Position numbers and translations under genes: made by a program. The notes beneath the pieces are model-generated. The model worked only from the letters and a program-made list of their open reading frames with translations. It had not been told where the DNA came from and made no database searches. This document shows positions 52,816 through 64,000 of a DNA stretch of 64,000 nucleotides, one piece after another. The DNA is from Harmothoe impar. Its lineage: Eukaryota; Annelida; Polychaeta; Phyllodocida; Polynoidae. The stretch spans positions 32,479,004 through 32,543,003 of the forward strand of contig OX381710.1 in NCBI GenBank assembly GCA_947462335.1, read 5' to 3'. The stretch's first letter is position 1; each line of letters starts with the position of its first letter.

Positions 52816-52919
52816 AGGACAAATTGGTATTTACCCACATAACATCATCACCTGGGTACCTAAATGGTAGTGCTGAAGCAGCAGTAAAGGCAGTAAAAAT
52901 ATTGGTGAAAAATCTATAA

Positions 52920-53260
52920 AGGAAACTAAGGGTGTCCCTCTGTGAGAGGGAGAGGGAGAGTGAGAGGGAGAGTGAGAGCGAGATAAGCAGGGAGGGGTGT
53001 AGACTGGTGGTCTAAAGAATTAGATCACCCCAGCCTCTCCATCTCTACGCCAGAATGCACATTATTTAGTTCAAGACAGATCATGGGGGAGGTGAACGAT
53101 GGGTGAGAGATAAGAAGCTGTAGAGAGGTAGTCAAGAGGTGAGACAAGAGTAGGCTGTGTCTCACGAACTTGGGCCAGTGTTTTCGTCTCTGACCGGGTG
53201 CAATCTCTGACTGGGTTCCATCTCTGACCGGGTGCCATCTCTGACCGGCATGAATGGAAA
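52920..53260. repeat. GAGA-rich tract and 21-bp minisatellite
   Basis: GAGAGGGAGAGGGAGAGTGA is at 52930-52985. At 53188-53251, TCTCTGACCGGGTGCCA repeats about four times. Confidence 0.75.
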
Positions 53261-54689
53261 CGGTTTATATATAGTGCAGGGCCTTATGTTAGGATTATTG
53301 GGTTCATGGGAATTCCATGTTAAAGTTTATCCATCATACATAATTATGTTCCCAGATTGTCCAGGTCTAAGAAAAAATATGATGGGAATTTTTTCGCCAC
53401 ATTTCTGAGTTTCTAATAACAATTTCAACTATGTTTATTTAGGATTTGTGGTATACCCCTCATCTGCATTGATTGTCTGATCATCTACACGAGTACATAT
53501 AAAAAGGTCAAATTCTCTATTTTTCTAACCACCATTGTGGTTTTATGCTCCATGACCTATTTTTATTCAGTTTTTTCCAGAGAATCCAAATCTGCTGAGG
53601 GTCATTCTGTAATTTGCATATTATGACCTGAATTCTGCATATTTGATTAGGTCAGGTAAATTAAATGTATATTCAAAAAGGGTCAGTTCTTAAAGGAATA
53701 CCTCCTGTGAATAGAATTACACCACAAATAGAGTTTTCACTTTCACCTAATTAGCATAATTTATGCAAAACTGTAGATAACTAATTATTTATGCTTTCAT
53801 TCTTGTAAATTTGGAAACAATATGAACACATGATACTAAATCAGTGAAACTCAGTAGACATATGCTGCATTACATTTTAAGCCTCTGTCAAATATGGCAG
53901 CCATATTGCAACATGGCTGCCAATGGAAACTAGAAAGAGCTGTATCTTTGCTTCTAATTCACTTAGAAACACAAATTAAAAATGTTAATAGTACTATTTT
54001 GTGAACAGGGAATTCAATCAAACCATTTTGGATATCCCATGTTGCAGCCATCTTGGATTTTCAGATGCTTATCTATTCAAAAGCCTAAAAGAAATAAGAT
54101 TCCTACCCTAAATTCTATGTAAACTTACCATTCGTATCATCTAACTGCTATTTTACTGGATCTTATGCTACAAGAAATGTGAGGACATTATCATGTTATA
54201 GATGGTATATGTCTATCTTACATGGTATAGAAGAGAGCTATTTATGCAGTAGCAGCTTCAGGATTGTCCTAAGGAGGGGGGGCTAAACCTCTTTGACTCT
54301 TTGACCTAGAGAAATTGGGCAGAATCTCCAAGCACAGCAAGCAAAGTCCCATTGATTTACCTCAAGGAGGCTACAAGGGAAAGAAGAAAGGGATCTACCT
54401 CACCATACCATACAAATTCACAGACAATACTCCAATTGCAAAAGCGGCAACTATTCATTGAGCATAGCATCTGCAAGACGCACAATATCCCACTAAAGCC
54501 AATATATATGCGAAATGTGGTGCAGTGGATGCAGCAGCATTGCCTGGATTTCAGGTTTTATGCTACAAGAAATGTGAGGTGATGGGAGTCTCACACTCAA
54601 TGACGCTCAATGTAAACTTGAAATTCAATCATGATACTCAACACCATGCATGCAGATATCGAACCCACACTGAATGATGCATGCTAATA
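53261..54689. other. Intergenic DNA, nothing recognised
   Basis: AT-rich sequence without a supportable gene. A 76-codon frame at 54352-54582 (+) has mixed composition but no motif, splice context or promoter, and it is not called. Confidence 0.45.
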
Positions 54690-54693
54690 ATAT

Positions 54694-56054
54694 GTGACCA
54701 GGCAAGGGAAAAGACCCCTCCAGGGGGGAAATTAGTAATTAAAGTTGGTGTCATAATCTTTAAAATGAGATATCATGAGCTATAAAATCCCTGGTAGTTT
54801 TGTGGGAATCGCTTTTCAAACTTTAGTAGGCCTATGTGTCACTAACTGAAAATGGTAAATAAGCTCTAATTGCATTGTATCCCATAGTAATTGATGATGA
54901 TTATGAAAAATTGGTTTTATTTAGAAATAAGCAAATAAAATTGGATTTATAAGTCTAAACTTGGTTCTAGAATGAATTTTTTACTTCTATTTTCTGTTTC
55001 GGGTAACTGCCCAGTAAACACCCTACGTAATTCCAACGTAGCTCTGAGGTTTCTCTAGGTAGTTTTTCAACCAAAGGTTTGAGATTGGTAAATTTGGAAG
55101 GTTTGTAGACGTCAAAACATGAAGGTTTATTTACGTTCAACAGACATAGAAGTCTGATTTACGTTTATCTACCTCATTTGGACGTAAATTTACGTAACAA
55201 ATCTACGTAGATCTACGTTAAACTACGTAAGTTTTCAACTTCAATCGGGTATACAACTTCTCAGTTTCACACTAGGTAGCAGCACTTTCAACTGTGGAGA
55301 GAATATGAAAGCTCTTTAACGAATCTACCACATTCAAGCAGTAATTTCTCATTAATTATGAATTAAATGTCATGCAAATGAAGCATACACAATTTGATAA
55401 TTATATATTATGGACAGCAGGTTAAAGAATTAAGCATTGATATGCACATTAAAGCACTTTACTGGGCAGACACCACATTGGTGGTAATGGAAGAATTACA
55501 AAGCCTCTCTGCAGCCAAAACTATGCAATAGATCTATACTGTCAGGCTGTTCAGTTAAATTATAAAGATGTACTATATATATATAGAAAGAAATGTGATT
55601 AAGAATGATAGTAGTTAGTTTGTATAAATATTGTCTGTTAATGTAAATGTGGCTGTTTTATCTTTGTCTATGTTATATTATGTTAATGTGTTTACAAAGT
55701 TGGACGTCAGACCTGCAGGTTTGAGATTGGTAGATAACCCTTAACGTTCTAACCTTGATAAACCTTCCAAAATCACGTAGTTCAGACCAAAAAGCAACGT
55801 TGATTTACGTCTGACCAACGTAATTGTGTTTACTGGGTGATGGCATTTTTCAGGAATTTTTTCATTCCAAATATAGAATGTTAGCACCAAAGATGGAATA
55901 ATTTCATGAAGACCATTGCATTCTACATAAAAAAGAAATGGCCTTAGAACTTATTTTCATGTATGTAACACTCTTTTGCATCTATGGTGCCTCCTGGTGG
56001 CCAAATCCAGAGCTAAAAATCCCGCCTGAAGGTTTTTTTCCCTAGATGGGTCAC
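54694..56054. mobile_element. MITE related to the one at 37126, ATAT duplication, with a nested MITE
   Basis: Ends GTGACCAGGCAAGGG and (inverted) GTGACCCATC are flanked by ATAT (54690-54693 and 56055-56058). Subtracting the nested CCCAGTAAACAC element (55010-55837) leaves about 533 bp, similar to the 611-bp relative. Confidence 0.7.
55010..55837. mobile_element. MITE, CCCAGTAAACAC ends, TG target duplication
   Basis: CCCAGTAAACACCCTACGTA and ACGTAATTGTGTTTACTGGG are inverted, flanked by TG at 55008-55009 and 55838-55839. The interior has many ACGTAGA/TTTACGT strings. Termini and 2-bp duplication link it to the CCCAGTGGGCAC family. Confidence 0.8.
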
Positions 56055-56058
56055 ATAT

Positions 56059-57067
56059 TTCAGTCCTAATAGCTGTAGCCGTATTGATGTATAGACATAA
56101 ACTGGTAATACACTGTTCTGTTCTGATGATAATCTGCATTGCCTCCCCTTCTACATTGATTGTTGTCAGCAATACCATCATTTTGAGATATTACACAAAC
56201 AACAGATAACAGGCCCATTTGTGAACAGCAGAATGCCCCTGAGTACTCTTGATGAGACATAAAGCCGTTTTATTCTGATAACTTGGATTACAGATCCGCC
56301 GATGGGAATTTTGGCATTTTGTAAAAAAAAGAATTCAAACCATCGGGAATTTGAGCAAAAAATAATAAGAAGGAAAAAAGTACATGCTGACTTGCAGACA
56401 CCCAGAATTAGGATTTCAAAAGTGGGAATATTTCTCAATATCCCTTCACTTAATAGCCAAAACAAGACCTTTTGCTTGCTTTTTTTTTCCTCCCACCCCC
56501 CAAAATATTTGCTCTGAGTGCCTGTAATCCAAGTTATCAAAAAAAGGTGGCCTAACTCCTGGAGTGAGTCTAATCATTGCTGCATCTAGCAACATTGCGC
56601 TGTAAACTAGAGTTACTATGTTTGGTTGCTAAGTTGACCATGATAAGTCGGAACAAGGCAAAATGGGTATTGAATGGTTGTTCTCATCAATACCATCTTT
56701 TTGAGCTATACCTCAAACAATTCTGACCAAATATAAGTATTCTTGAGCTATTTGAATGCCATGTTGAATTTAGGAGTTAGGCAATATGCCTTACATTCCC
56801 TTCTATATGGATAGTCCTCATCAATACCATCAGTTTGGGCTATTGCATCACCATGTCCACCTTTTGGAGGGGGCGCGATTTGTCCTGAAATGACGCTGGA
56901 TACTTTAACTCTTCACTTTTTCTGTAGAAATGCCTTAAAATGCAGCAAATTACCTCAAAAATCATAAAATTTTCTTGCGACACTTTGTGTCGCACCCATT
57001 AAATCTGACGATTTTACTATGTGAATTACAAAGGCTGGCTAGTACAGATCTTAGCTTTCATACAATT
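56059..57067. other. Intergenic DNA, nothing recognised
   Basis: Imperfect repeats of TCATCAATACCATC/TTTGAG are seen near 56160, 56690 and 56820. A GATAACTTGGATTACAG block at 56276 has an inverted match, CTGTAATCCAAGTTATC, at 56522, suggesting an old ~265-bp inverted-end element. No gene is supported. Confidence 0.45.
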
Positions 57068-57480
57068 CTGGCTAAAATGCACCAGAATGCACCATTCCAG
57101 GTCTAGATGTTCAAATGTTCCCCAAAGTTCCCCACTCAAAACAGGCTTCATAATACAGTTGGCCAAAAGGAAACAGAATGCATTATTTCAGGTCTAGATT
57201 GTCAAATCTTCCCAAAACCTTTCCTAAAATAAGATGAGGCCCCAAACATAGAGGCTGAATAATGCAGATCCGAGTTGTATATTTTTGGCCAAAATGAAGC
57301 AGAATGCACTATTTCAAGTCTAGATTTCCAATTTTCCTAAAACCTTTCCTAAAAGATAAACAAGTTTCCAACCCCAATTATAGATAGTTCAGAGCTGAGC
57401 TTTAATATATTGTATGCCAAAATGCATCAGAATGCAGCATTGCTAGTCATAGGCTTTAAAATTTTCTTGCGGTGGCATTC
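57068..57480. repeat. Diverged repeats of the AATGCACCAGAATGCACCA family
   Basis: Four spaced copies of CCAAAATG.A.CAGAATGCA, TATTTCAGGTCTAGATT and CCTTTCCTAAAA occur at intervals of roughly 100-125 bp. Relics also occur at 9980, 60660 and 60955. Confidence 0.65.
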
Positions 57481-57946
57481 CCCCAAACAATCCTGGGCTA
57501 TGAATTTTTCCTCTTCGGAGTTTGCATGTCTGGTGTGCACTGTAGGCCCACATTTGCCAGTAAAATGTGTCTTTTTAACAGGCCAGTCTACCGGTTGATT
57601 GTTTTTGCTGGTATAACAGAGCAGAACAGACTGCGAAATAAATGTTTGTGGAGTTTGAACCAAAACCAGACATGGTTAGGCACCCCCCTAATTGATATTC
57701 CAAAATTTACAGAATTCCTATTATTGCATCAACAAAATTGTTTTATCAATGCACCCTTTGATTGGCAGGTAGAGTAACAATTTGCTTATCTAATATTGAA
57801 AAAGGTTTGTAGTAATTCCAACTAAAACCAAATAGATTATTCAGTGTTAAAACCGGAACCAGTTGTAGGATGTTAAATGTTGGATGAAATGCTAGTGTGG
57901 TTTGCATCACACTCCTGTAGTTTAGTATACGAACCTATGTAGTTGT
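57481..57946. other. Intergenic DNA, nothing recognised
   Basis: Open frames of 60-100 codons on both strands at 57410-57777 show no motif or conserved start context and are not called. Confidence 0.4.
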
Positions 57947-57947
57947 A

Positions 57948-58372
57948 GGGATGTCATTGGTATCCAATTTATTCCGATTTCGATTATCACTATTTTGGTC
58001 TCGAAATTTCAATTTTTTTCGATTTTTCGATAAAGACAAATAACAGCTAAATAATGTTCAAAAGACCTGTTTTTTCAAGCCAAAATAAAGTTCATAATAC
58101 CCAACAGGATCAAAGGCTAGTTGTTAGAGTGATGAGTTACATAACATTATATAGCAGAACCGTTTGCTTCTATGGGATTTTTAGGGTCCGAATTTCGTCA
58201 TGCAAATAGATGGCCAAAAATGTCTTAATCTTCCTTATTTTTACACTTTAGTGAGGCTTTTTTCAGGATAAAAGTAGGTCAAAGAGTGTATCGATTTTGC
58301 GTTTTTGTCTATACGATAATCGGAAATCCAAAAATACCGGAATTTCGATTTGGTATGTATCGATGACATCCC
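57948..58372. mobile_element. MITE, GGGATGTCATTGG ends, TA target duplication
   Basis: GGGATGTCATTGGTATCCAA and TGGTATGTATCGATGACATCCC are inverted and flanked by TA. Internal CCGATTTCGATTATC and GATAATCGGAAAT extend the symmetry. The family also occurs at 7093-7596. Confidence 0.8.
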
Positions 58373-59216
58373 TATGGGGCCATCCATTAATTACGTACGC
58401 ACATTTTTGGCCAAAATAGACCCCCCCACCCCCCCCCCTGTTGCACCATGTACGCATTTGACCTACCCCCCCCCCATGAGTACATACGCATTTAACCTTT
58501 ACCCCCCCCTCCCCCCCACTGAAAAGATAAAGGAATCTTATCAAATTTACTGAGGAACTTAAGTGCATATATGATGGGGGAGGCACCCGGTCCTTGCACT
58601 GTGCTTGATACATGCACACAACCTGCGTTCCCTCTGCTTAAAAACACCCAAATTTCCATGAAATTTTCGACAGAATAACAATGCCCCCCCCCCCCCACAG
58701 TGTTGCCAAAAACGTTTTATGCACACAAACCAATGTGGCCTGTGTAGCAAGAACTTACACATGCCATCTGTCTTCCACACAGGCCAAATGAAATTAGTGT
58801 GTATACAGTGATGCCACATAGAGGATTCCATACTAATTTATATTGATGAATACAGTTGATCTTTTAATGAGAACCGTCAAAATGTACTGAGAAATGTGTA
58901 AATCCATTGAATTATGGTTACATGGGCATAACTTCGCTTCTACTAGGGCTATCTGAAAAAATCCTTCACTGCTGGAAAGCTAGCATCATGGCCGGCCATT
59001 ATGGCCGATGTCTGATGCCCTCACATCGACCATTACGATTCTACATCGGCAAAAGCCGATGTGCTGATGTCATTTCGGCAACACTGGCCCCATGATAAAC
59101 AAGAAATACCCCTTCACCCCCCCCCCTCAAGAAAAGAAGCAACCTATACCTCCCCACTTGATATTGAGAAATACACCCTACACCCCCGGCCTTGCAATAG
59201 TATTTTGCATGCTATA

Positions 59217-59322
59217 AGGGAGTGTTCATTTATTATTTACAGGGGGGGTGGTCAGATTTCGCGCGGAGGGGCAAAATTTTTACCCCACCATCTCCCCTGT
59301 AACTAATAAATGAACACTCCCT
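59217..59322. mobile_element. Complete AGGGAGTG MITE (106 bp)
   Basis: AGGGAGTGTTCATTTATTA and TAATAAATGAACACTCCCT are perfect inverted ends. TTACAGGGGG and CCCCTGTAA extend the pairing. It is the reference copy for the family at 1538 and 34612/45495. Confidence 0.85.
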
Positions 59323-59550
59323 AATTCCAAACATGTATACATTGTAACGGGGAAATGAAGGTATGGGGTGGAGGAATAATATGGCCAGAGAGAAGACAAC
59401 ACAAGCTATTTGTAGTTATAAGAAATATGCATTCTAAAAAATAATTGGCATATTTTGAAAATCCGAAAGAAAAATTTCTAAATTTGGTTGAATATTTGGA
59501 CCTAAAAAGGTACCAATTTTAGTATAAAATGACCGAAAAATCGGCCCTAT

Positions 59551-60125
59551 TGTCACGCCACAAAACCCCTTATTATACCTTCATCAATTGTATTACGTCA
59601 TATTACGTCATATTACGTCATATTACGTCATAATTATGATTTATGATTATTAATATTCATATTTATTATTATTTGTAATACGCACAATACTTTATGCATA
59701 TTTTCAATCCATATGTCCATCAAAGTACACCTAGACGTCAGACATACCTATTACTCATTAAGCCAAGCCTAATTTGCCCCCACACAGAATTGATCCATAG
59801 ATCACAAGCAGACCCTTATCCCATGGACAATAGGTAACTGTCAGCCCCTCCAGACGACAAGACACTGACCGGTCACCTATACACAAACAAATGAACTATA
59901 TGTTGACCCCAAGGATTATATGTCAACACATAAACAAAGCTATAAAGCTGGACACCCTTAATCAGTGCGGCACCACCAAGCCACTTGAGCCGGCTGGAGG
60001 CCACCTGGAGGTGACTGGTACTCTGATATTAATATTATTACTAATAAAAGATACCAAGTACTGAAACTGACGTCTCACCTCATCTTTACGCCCTCATTGA
60101 TGTGGAAGGGATTTCCCTAGCCACA
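59551..60125 (+). mobile_element. Solo LTR of a Ty3/gypsy-like element (575 bp)
   Basis: It starts TGTCACGCC and ends CTAGCCACA, with CTAT on both sides (59547-59550 and 60126-60129) as a 4-bp target duplication. It contains TATAAAG at 59941 and AATAAA at 60043, about 100 nt apart, in the order expected for an LTR. No internal coding region adjoins it. Confidence 0.7.
59594..59635. promoter_or_regulatory. Four to five tandem ATTACGTCAT motifs in the solo LTR
   Basis: ATTACGTCAT repeats at 10-11-bp spacing. TTACGTCA is a CREB/ATF or C/EBP-type site, so this may be the enhancer of the LTR. Confidence 0.65.
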
Positions 60126-60246
60126 CTATGCGTACACAATGCGTATGCCAAAATGGGCCTAGACCCCCACCCCCCCTGTACGCATCTGTACGCATTTGGC
60201 CTGACCCCCCCCCCCTTCATGCGTACGTAATTAATGGACAGCCCCT

Positions 60247-61186
60247 ATGTAGTTGTGCCCAAACGACTACCAACTGTTCTTTTTACACCTATCTTTTCTG
60301 GCAGATTTTATCTGCTGCTATATTATTGCAATAAAATGACCTACTCAAAAAAACAGTAATAGAGATAATAGTGATCATCAAATGTACCCATGATGCTTCA
60401 TCATTCCAGATAGGCTGCTACAACTGTTCATTTCAAACTAGGACTAGACTGCCCTGTTTGTTGACATTCATGGAACATGATCATTGGCGGATCCAGGGGG
60501 GGTGGCCCGACAGGCCTTGGCCCCCCCCCAAAAAAAAGGGAAAAAAGGGGAAAGAAATAGGAAGAAGAGAAAAGAAAAGAGAAAAAAAGAGAGATGGAGA
60601 CAATATTATATAACATGACCTGGAGGGGGAGAAGGGGGCTGATTCTTAAAATATTGCATCCTAAGATGCATGAGAATGCATCATTTCACATCCAAACCAT
60701 CAAAATTGTCTAGGGGGCATGCCCCCAAAGCCCCCTAATATGGCCACTGCGCTTCGCTCGCGGGAAACAGACAGTTACATGTACTCCAGGTTGGCCAGGT
60801 CTGCCCCCCCCCCCTCTAGACAATCCTTGATCCGCCACTGATGATACTGGACAGTAATAGATTGTATTGAGTAACATAAAGGTTATTCAAAATTGTCAAC
60901 TTGTGGGTGTACAATCCATTCAAGATTCCACCAACCCTCCTATATAGCCTTCAAAGTGCACATGAATACACCATTTGACTTCTAGATTCTGAAATGTTCC
61001 AATTGGGAGAAGGATATGCCGCTCTGACCCCCTTCTGAAGCACTGCACTTTGAGTACGGTTGCGATTTCCTGGGAGCTGAGAGTAGATATTGTGTCCCTA
61101 ATACTCACACTTAAATTTGATGAATCAAAAGATCAAAATCAAAACTTACAATAAGAATATTTAATGGCCATTTCTACGAGTACATT
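60247..61186. repeat. Intergenic DNA with relics of the AATGCATCATTTCACATCC repeat
   Basis: At 60660-60760 there is GATGCATGAGAATGCATC, ATTTCACATCCAAACCATC, then GGGGGCATGCCCCCAAAGCC. A weaker relic lies at 60955-61040. A purine-rich run (60530-60600) separates them from upstream DNA. Confidence 0.6.
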
Positions 61187-61188
61187 TA

Positions 61189-61365
61189 CCATAAAACCCC
61201 TCCCTTAAGACAACCCCAACTTTAAGATGACCCCCTTGTATGAGAAGAAACTGTAAAATGGTTTTCTCTTTAAACCTATGTAAGAAAACCCCACCTTTAA
61301 GACGACCCCCTAGTTAGGATAGATATACCCCAAAATAAGTCTGTCTTAAATGAGGGGTTTTATGG
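61189..61365. mobile_element. MITE, CCATAAAACCCCTC ends, TA duplication (177 bp)
   Basis: CCATAAAACCCCTCCCTTAA and TTAAATGAGGGGTTTTATGG are inverted and flanked by TA. Two internal copies of CC..CTTTAAGA.GACCCCCT are seen. Confidence 0.8.
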
Positions 61366-61489
61366 TACATGCCATGAAGCAACATAAGGATAGGCATTGT
61401 AAATACGGCCTATATCCTATATATCAATTATAGATTCATTTCTAGGAAGCACTGATGCGACACAGCAATGCAAAGCAAATTGATGCAGA

Positions 61490-62065
61490 AAAATTGAAAG
61501 GGGGGGGGCGCAAAATAACTCAGCTCCTCCCGAGGGGGGGGCGGATTTTAAGTTGGCCCTCCCCGAGGGGGGGGGGGGCGCAAAATAACTTGCGTGTCAA
61601 AACGAAAACTCACCACCCCCCTCCTGTTGTTAAAAAATGAACACTCCCTAAGAGAGGGGAAAAGTAAGGCGGGGGGAGGGGGGTCCTGGGAGAATAGATG
61701 TCCTGGGGGAGGTAAGAGAGGGAAAAGGTTGAAGACGGATCCTAAGGGAGGTAGACATGAGGAAAGAGGGAAGTTGGCAAAAGCTTAAGGACAGATCCTA
61801 GAGAGGTACACAAGAGCAGAGAGAGGTAAATCTGGGGAGAGGTTGAAGCATGTCCTGGGGGAAGTAGACTATAGGTGGGAAAGAAAGTCCTGGGGGAAGT
61901 AGACTATAGGTGGGAAAGAAGAAGCTGGAGGACAAGTTGGCGACATGAGCATTTCTTTAAATCGACAGGGCGACATGCCCATTTCTTAAAATCGACATGT
62001 GACATGGGGACCCCCCCCCCCCCCCCCATCGAGACCCCCCCCCCCCCCCCCCCCCCATGGTAGGA
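61490..62065. repeat. Low-complexity G/C-rich repeats and a MITE end
   Basis: GGGGCGCAAAATAACT repeats twice (61505-61595). AAAAAATGAACACTCCCTAA at 61633-61652 is one end of an AGGGAGTG MITE. TCCTGGGGGAAGTAGACTATAGGTGGGAAAGAA repeats twice (about 61852-61920, described in pieces of GGGGGAAGTAGACTATAGG). GACATGAGCATTTCTTTAAATCG motifs and long C-runs end the block. Confidence 0.55.
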
Positions 62066-64000
62066 ATGGTGCGTGAATGCAGCACTGGTGCCGTTGGGGT
62101 GAGCTGTGTGTTTACCCCAACCACCTAGTCCTATTATAGATAGTAGACTACACGTCTCACTACTAGAAGTACATAACCCACCAGTAGCAACAAACATAAT
62201 CAGCTTGGTATGTGTGGAGGGCGGGCAGATGCAGTAGGGGATTTCCCAGTTTCACTTCTGAGCACACACCTAAAGCTATGGTCTGTATTCAGAGGCTTTG
62301 AGGTTGCAGCTTTTGACAATACAATGTGATGTAATTTGTAAAATCAGGCAGGAAGGGCTAAACGTGGACTTATCTAAGAGATCTGAGGGTGAGAGAAGAT
62401 GCACTTCCTTTATCATTCCGGCATTCATATCTATGCGAATCCTATCGCCACAAACGCATAGAAAATTGTATCCATGAAAAAAAAAGCCGATTCCGACTGT
62501 TGAACTAGGCCAAAAAATGTGTGTTTCGGGTCAGATAGTCTGAAAATCTAGGTAGGGTAGTTCGGAATCCCCCATGAAAGGATGCTAGATTGTTGAGCTA
62601 CCTCTTGCATTATGTTTACCAAATTTGAGGTGGTATTGCACACACATGCAGTTGGTATAGAAAGTATGTGGAGTTGGGCTATAGTAAATGTCTTCCTGAT
62701 ATATAGCGTTTTACTGTATTTGTTCAGGGTTCCAAACTCACCTTGTCATATATTACTCTAGGTGGTTAACTAGTCAGAGGTAGGCCTTCCGCCCAGTTTT
62801 ATTATGTTGTTGTTTAGAGTTATGGTTGACACAGAGCCATTACACAGGCAATATCCCGATCACAGCGTTCTCCATATATATATAACGATATGTATTTCAA
62901 TCAAGTTGGTTTGCTCCAGGGCTTGCACCGATAATCATATGAGACGGCCTTAAGTAGGCAAAGCATTCATATAAGTATCTAGCATGGTTCTTCTACGTGA
63001 ACCCGGTAAGACTAGTCAACGTCCATTAGACCAATAAACATCGTGTATACCCGTACTTGTGTCAATATCATTCGTTGTGGTTACATACTACAGTCTAGCG
63101 TCTTACAGATTGAGAGTGGATAAATTTTATCCTCTTGTAAACTGATCATATAGTGGCCGCCGGCCGAGGATCGCCGGTCCCTCGTTGGCCTGACGCCTGA
63201 CTGACTAGTCCGATCTATCGGTGACATGTACACTCCCCTATCATATCCGTTGAGGTTACAACTTGATATTTAGAGAACTCCAGGTGTGACTGATGCAACA
63301 ACAATCAGGCAAACTCCACTGCTCCAGTAAATACATACATTCAGATTCCTTTGGTTGATATAATTAACCGGTATAAATACAATCTCCACACACATACTCC
63401 TCAGGAGTTACTCAATGATATCTGGTCTTCTTGATCATACTCCAAACGCCCATTGGTAACTGCCTACCTTCTCCCCTGCCTCAGCTTATATTCTCCATTC
63501 ACTACTTCCAGACTCCATCGCTAAATGGCCTGGTAACCACCCCCGCGGCCTACCAGCCTATGACGCCTCGTCTCCGCTGTCCCCGTGCTGCTATTGGTTG
63601 ACTCGCTGCGCCCGGTCCATAGCCTCAATTCCATGTGCTACTCACGCTGCCTCAGCGGCCCGGGCGCCCCTACTCCTGCGTCTTCCCTGTTATTCGTGTC
63701 TATCTCCTGACCTGGATTTCTCCCGCCGTTATCTTCCCCACCAGCTGTTTTAGCCCGGATCTTATTTCATGCGTTGCTCCTTGTTTGGGTCTTGAGCCCT
63801 GGCTGCACCATGAATATATTCAATCATTGGTCCTGCGAACTTTGACCATTATTCCAGCCAACTCGCTTATTTATGGACATGATTGATTTCACTTATTCAT
63901 TTCATATTCATTTCTACTTGTGTAGCCTGTGTACCAAAATCTATCCGATCCCTACACGGTTGTATTATTATTCCACATATTATTTCCATATCCCTTTTCT
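62066..64000. other. Right end of the window, no gene recognised
   Basis: The first half is ordinary AT-rich DNA. 63140-63200 and 63530-63680 are richer in CpG and include GCCGCCGGCCGAGGATCGCC and CTATTGGTTG (a CCAAT box in reverse). An 83-codon plus-strand frame at 63635-63886 is Pro/Ser/Leu-rich and carries no motif; it may be part of an exon or element that continues outside the window. Confidence 0.4.

Larger units (their letters stand above)
58374..60246. mobile_element. Element with GGCCATCCATTAATTACGTACGCA-type ends, with nested insertions
   Basis: The left CCATCCATTAATTACGTACG and right CGTACGTAATTAATGGACAG are inverted. ACGCATTTGACC and CGCATTTGGCC motifs with C-runs flank both ends. 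The middle holds an AGGGAGTG MITE and a solo LTR, so the original element was short. Confidence 0.6.

Noticed and set aside
57410..57777. Frames of 62-101 codons on both strands
   Set aside because: They have mutually overlapping, unremarkable composition with no start context or family resemblance.

Overview
The window looks like nuclear DNA of a marine invertebrate, probably a deuterostome (echinoderm, hemichordate or amphioxus grade). That assignment is inferred from style only: long intergenic DNA crowded with miniature inverted-repeat transposons (MITEs), non-LTR and Ty3-type LTR elements, frequent TAGGCCT strings, GT-AG splice signals and a death-domain protein. I see no rRNA, tRNA or CRISPR array and no complete ordinary host gene. 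Most of the sequence is mobile or repetitive DNA.

Layout. 1-6.9 kb: tandem repeats (62-bp TATA-bearing units, 65-bp units, a composite satellite, 27-bp units, two blocks of longer duplications). 7-13.4 kb: scattered MITEs and a CpG-containing promoter-like stretch with YY1 and ZNF143-type sites near 11.8 kb. 13.4-18.3 kb: a CACTGTAAAA-type element interrupted by a poly(A)-tailed LINE on the minus strand, then more MITEs. 19.6-34.6 kb: a second LINE remnant (+) split by a 14.3-kb, nearly intact Ty3/gypsy-type retroelement on the minus strand. That element has 710-bp LTRs differing at 2 positions and a 4-bp target duplication. It carries gag, pol reached by a GGGAAAC -1 frameshift site, a spliced F-type env, and, beyond env, a 202-codon gene on the opposite strand with its own TATA box, initiator-like site and strong Kozak start.

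34.6-45.5 kb: a 10.6-kb inverted-repeat element (34818-45420) with CCCAGTGGGCAC termini and a 2-bp duplication, itself nested in a small AGGGAGTG MITE. Its two arms hold inverted copies of an unrecognised ~260-aa gene; the right copy is intact and the left is split by a MITE. The centre encodes an Ala-rich protein with two death domains. The two ends carry different regulatory arrays: the left has ETS-CRE composites, CArG boxes, AP-1, CCAAT and octamer sites; the right has E2F sites and GTCACGTGAC E-boxes. The whole resembles a cargo-carrying or virus-derived element with one growth-signal-responsive end and one S-phase-type end. No transposase, polymerase or capsid gene is recognisable in it.

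45.5-64 kb: divergent tandem repeats, one candidate exon, several MITE families, a near-identical pair of 472-bp MITEs, a solo LTR at 59551-60125, and unassigned DNA to the end.

How the genes work together. In the retroelement, full-length RNA gives Gag and Gag-Pol, a spliced RNA (33490 to 25810) gives Env, and the antisense unit runs convergently toward the end of env. In the inverted-repeat element the genes have their own TATA-like boxes between the terminal arrays, so shared control by the terminal arrays is plausible but inferred.
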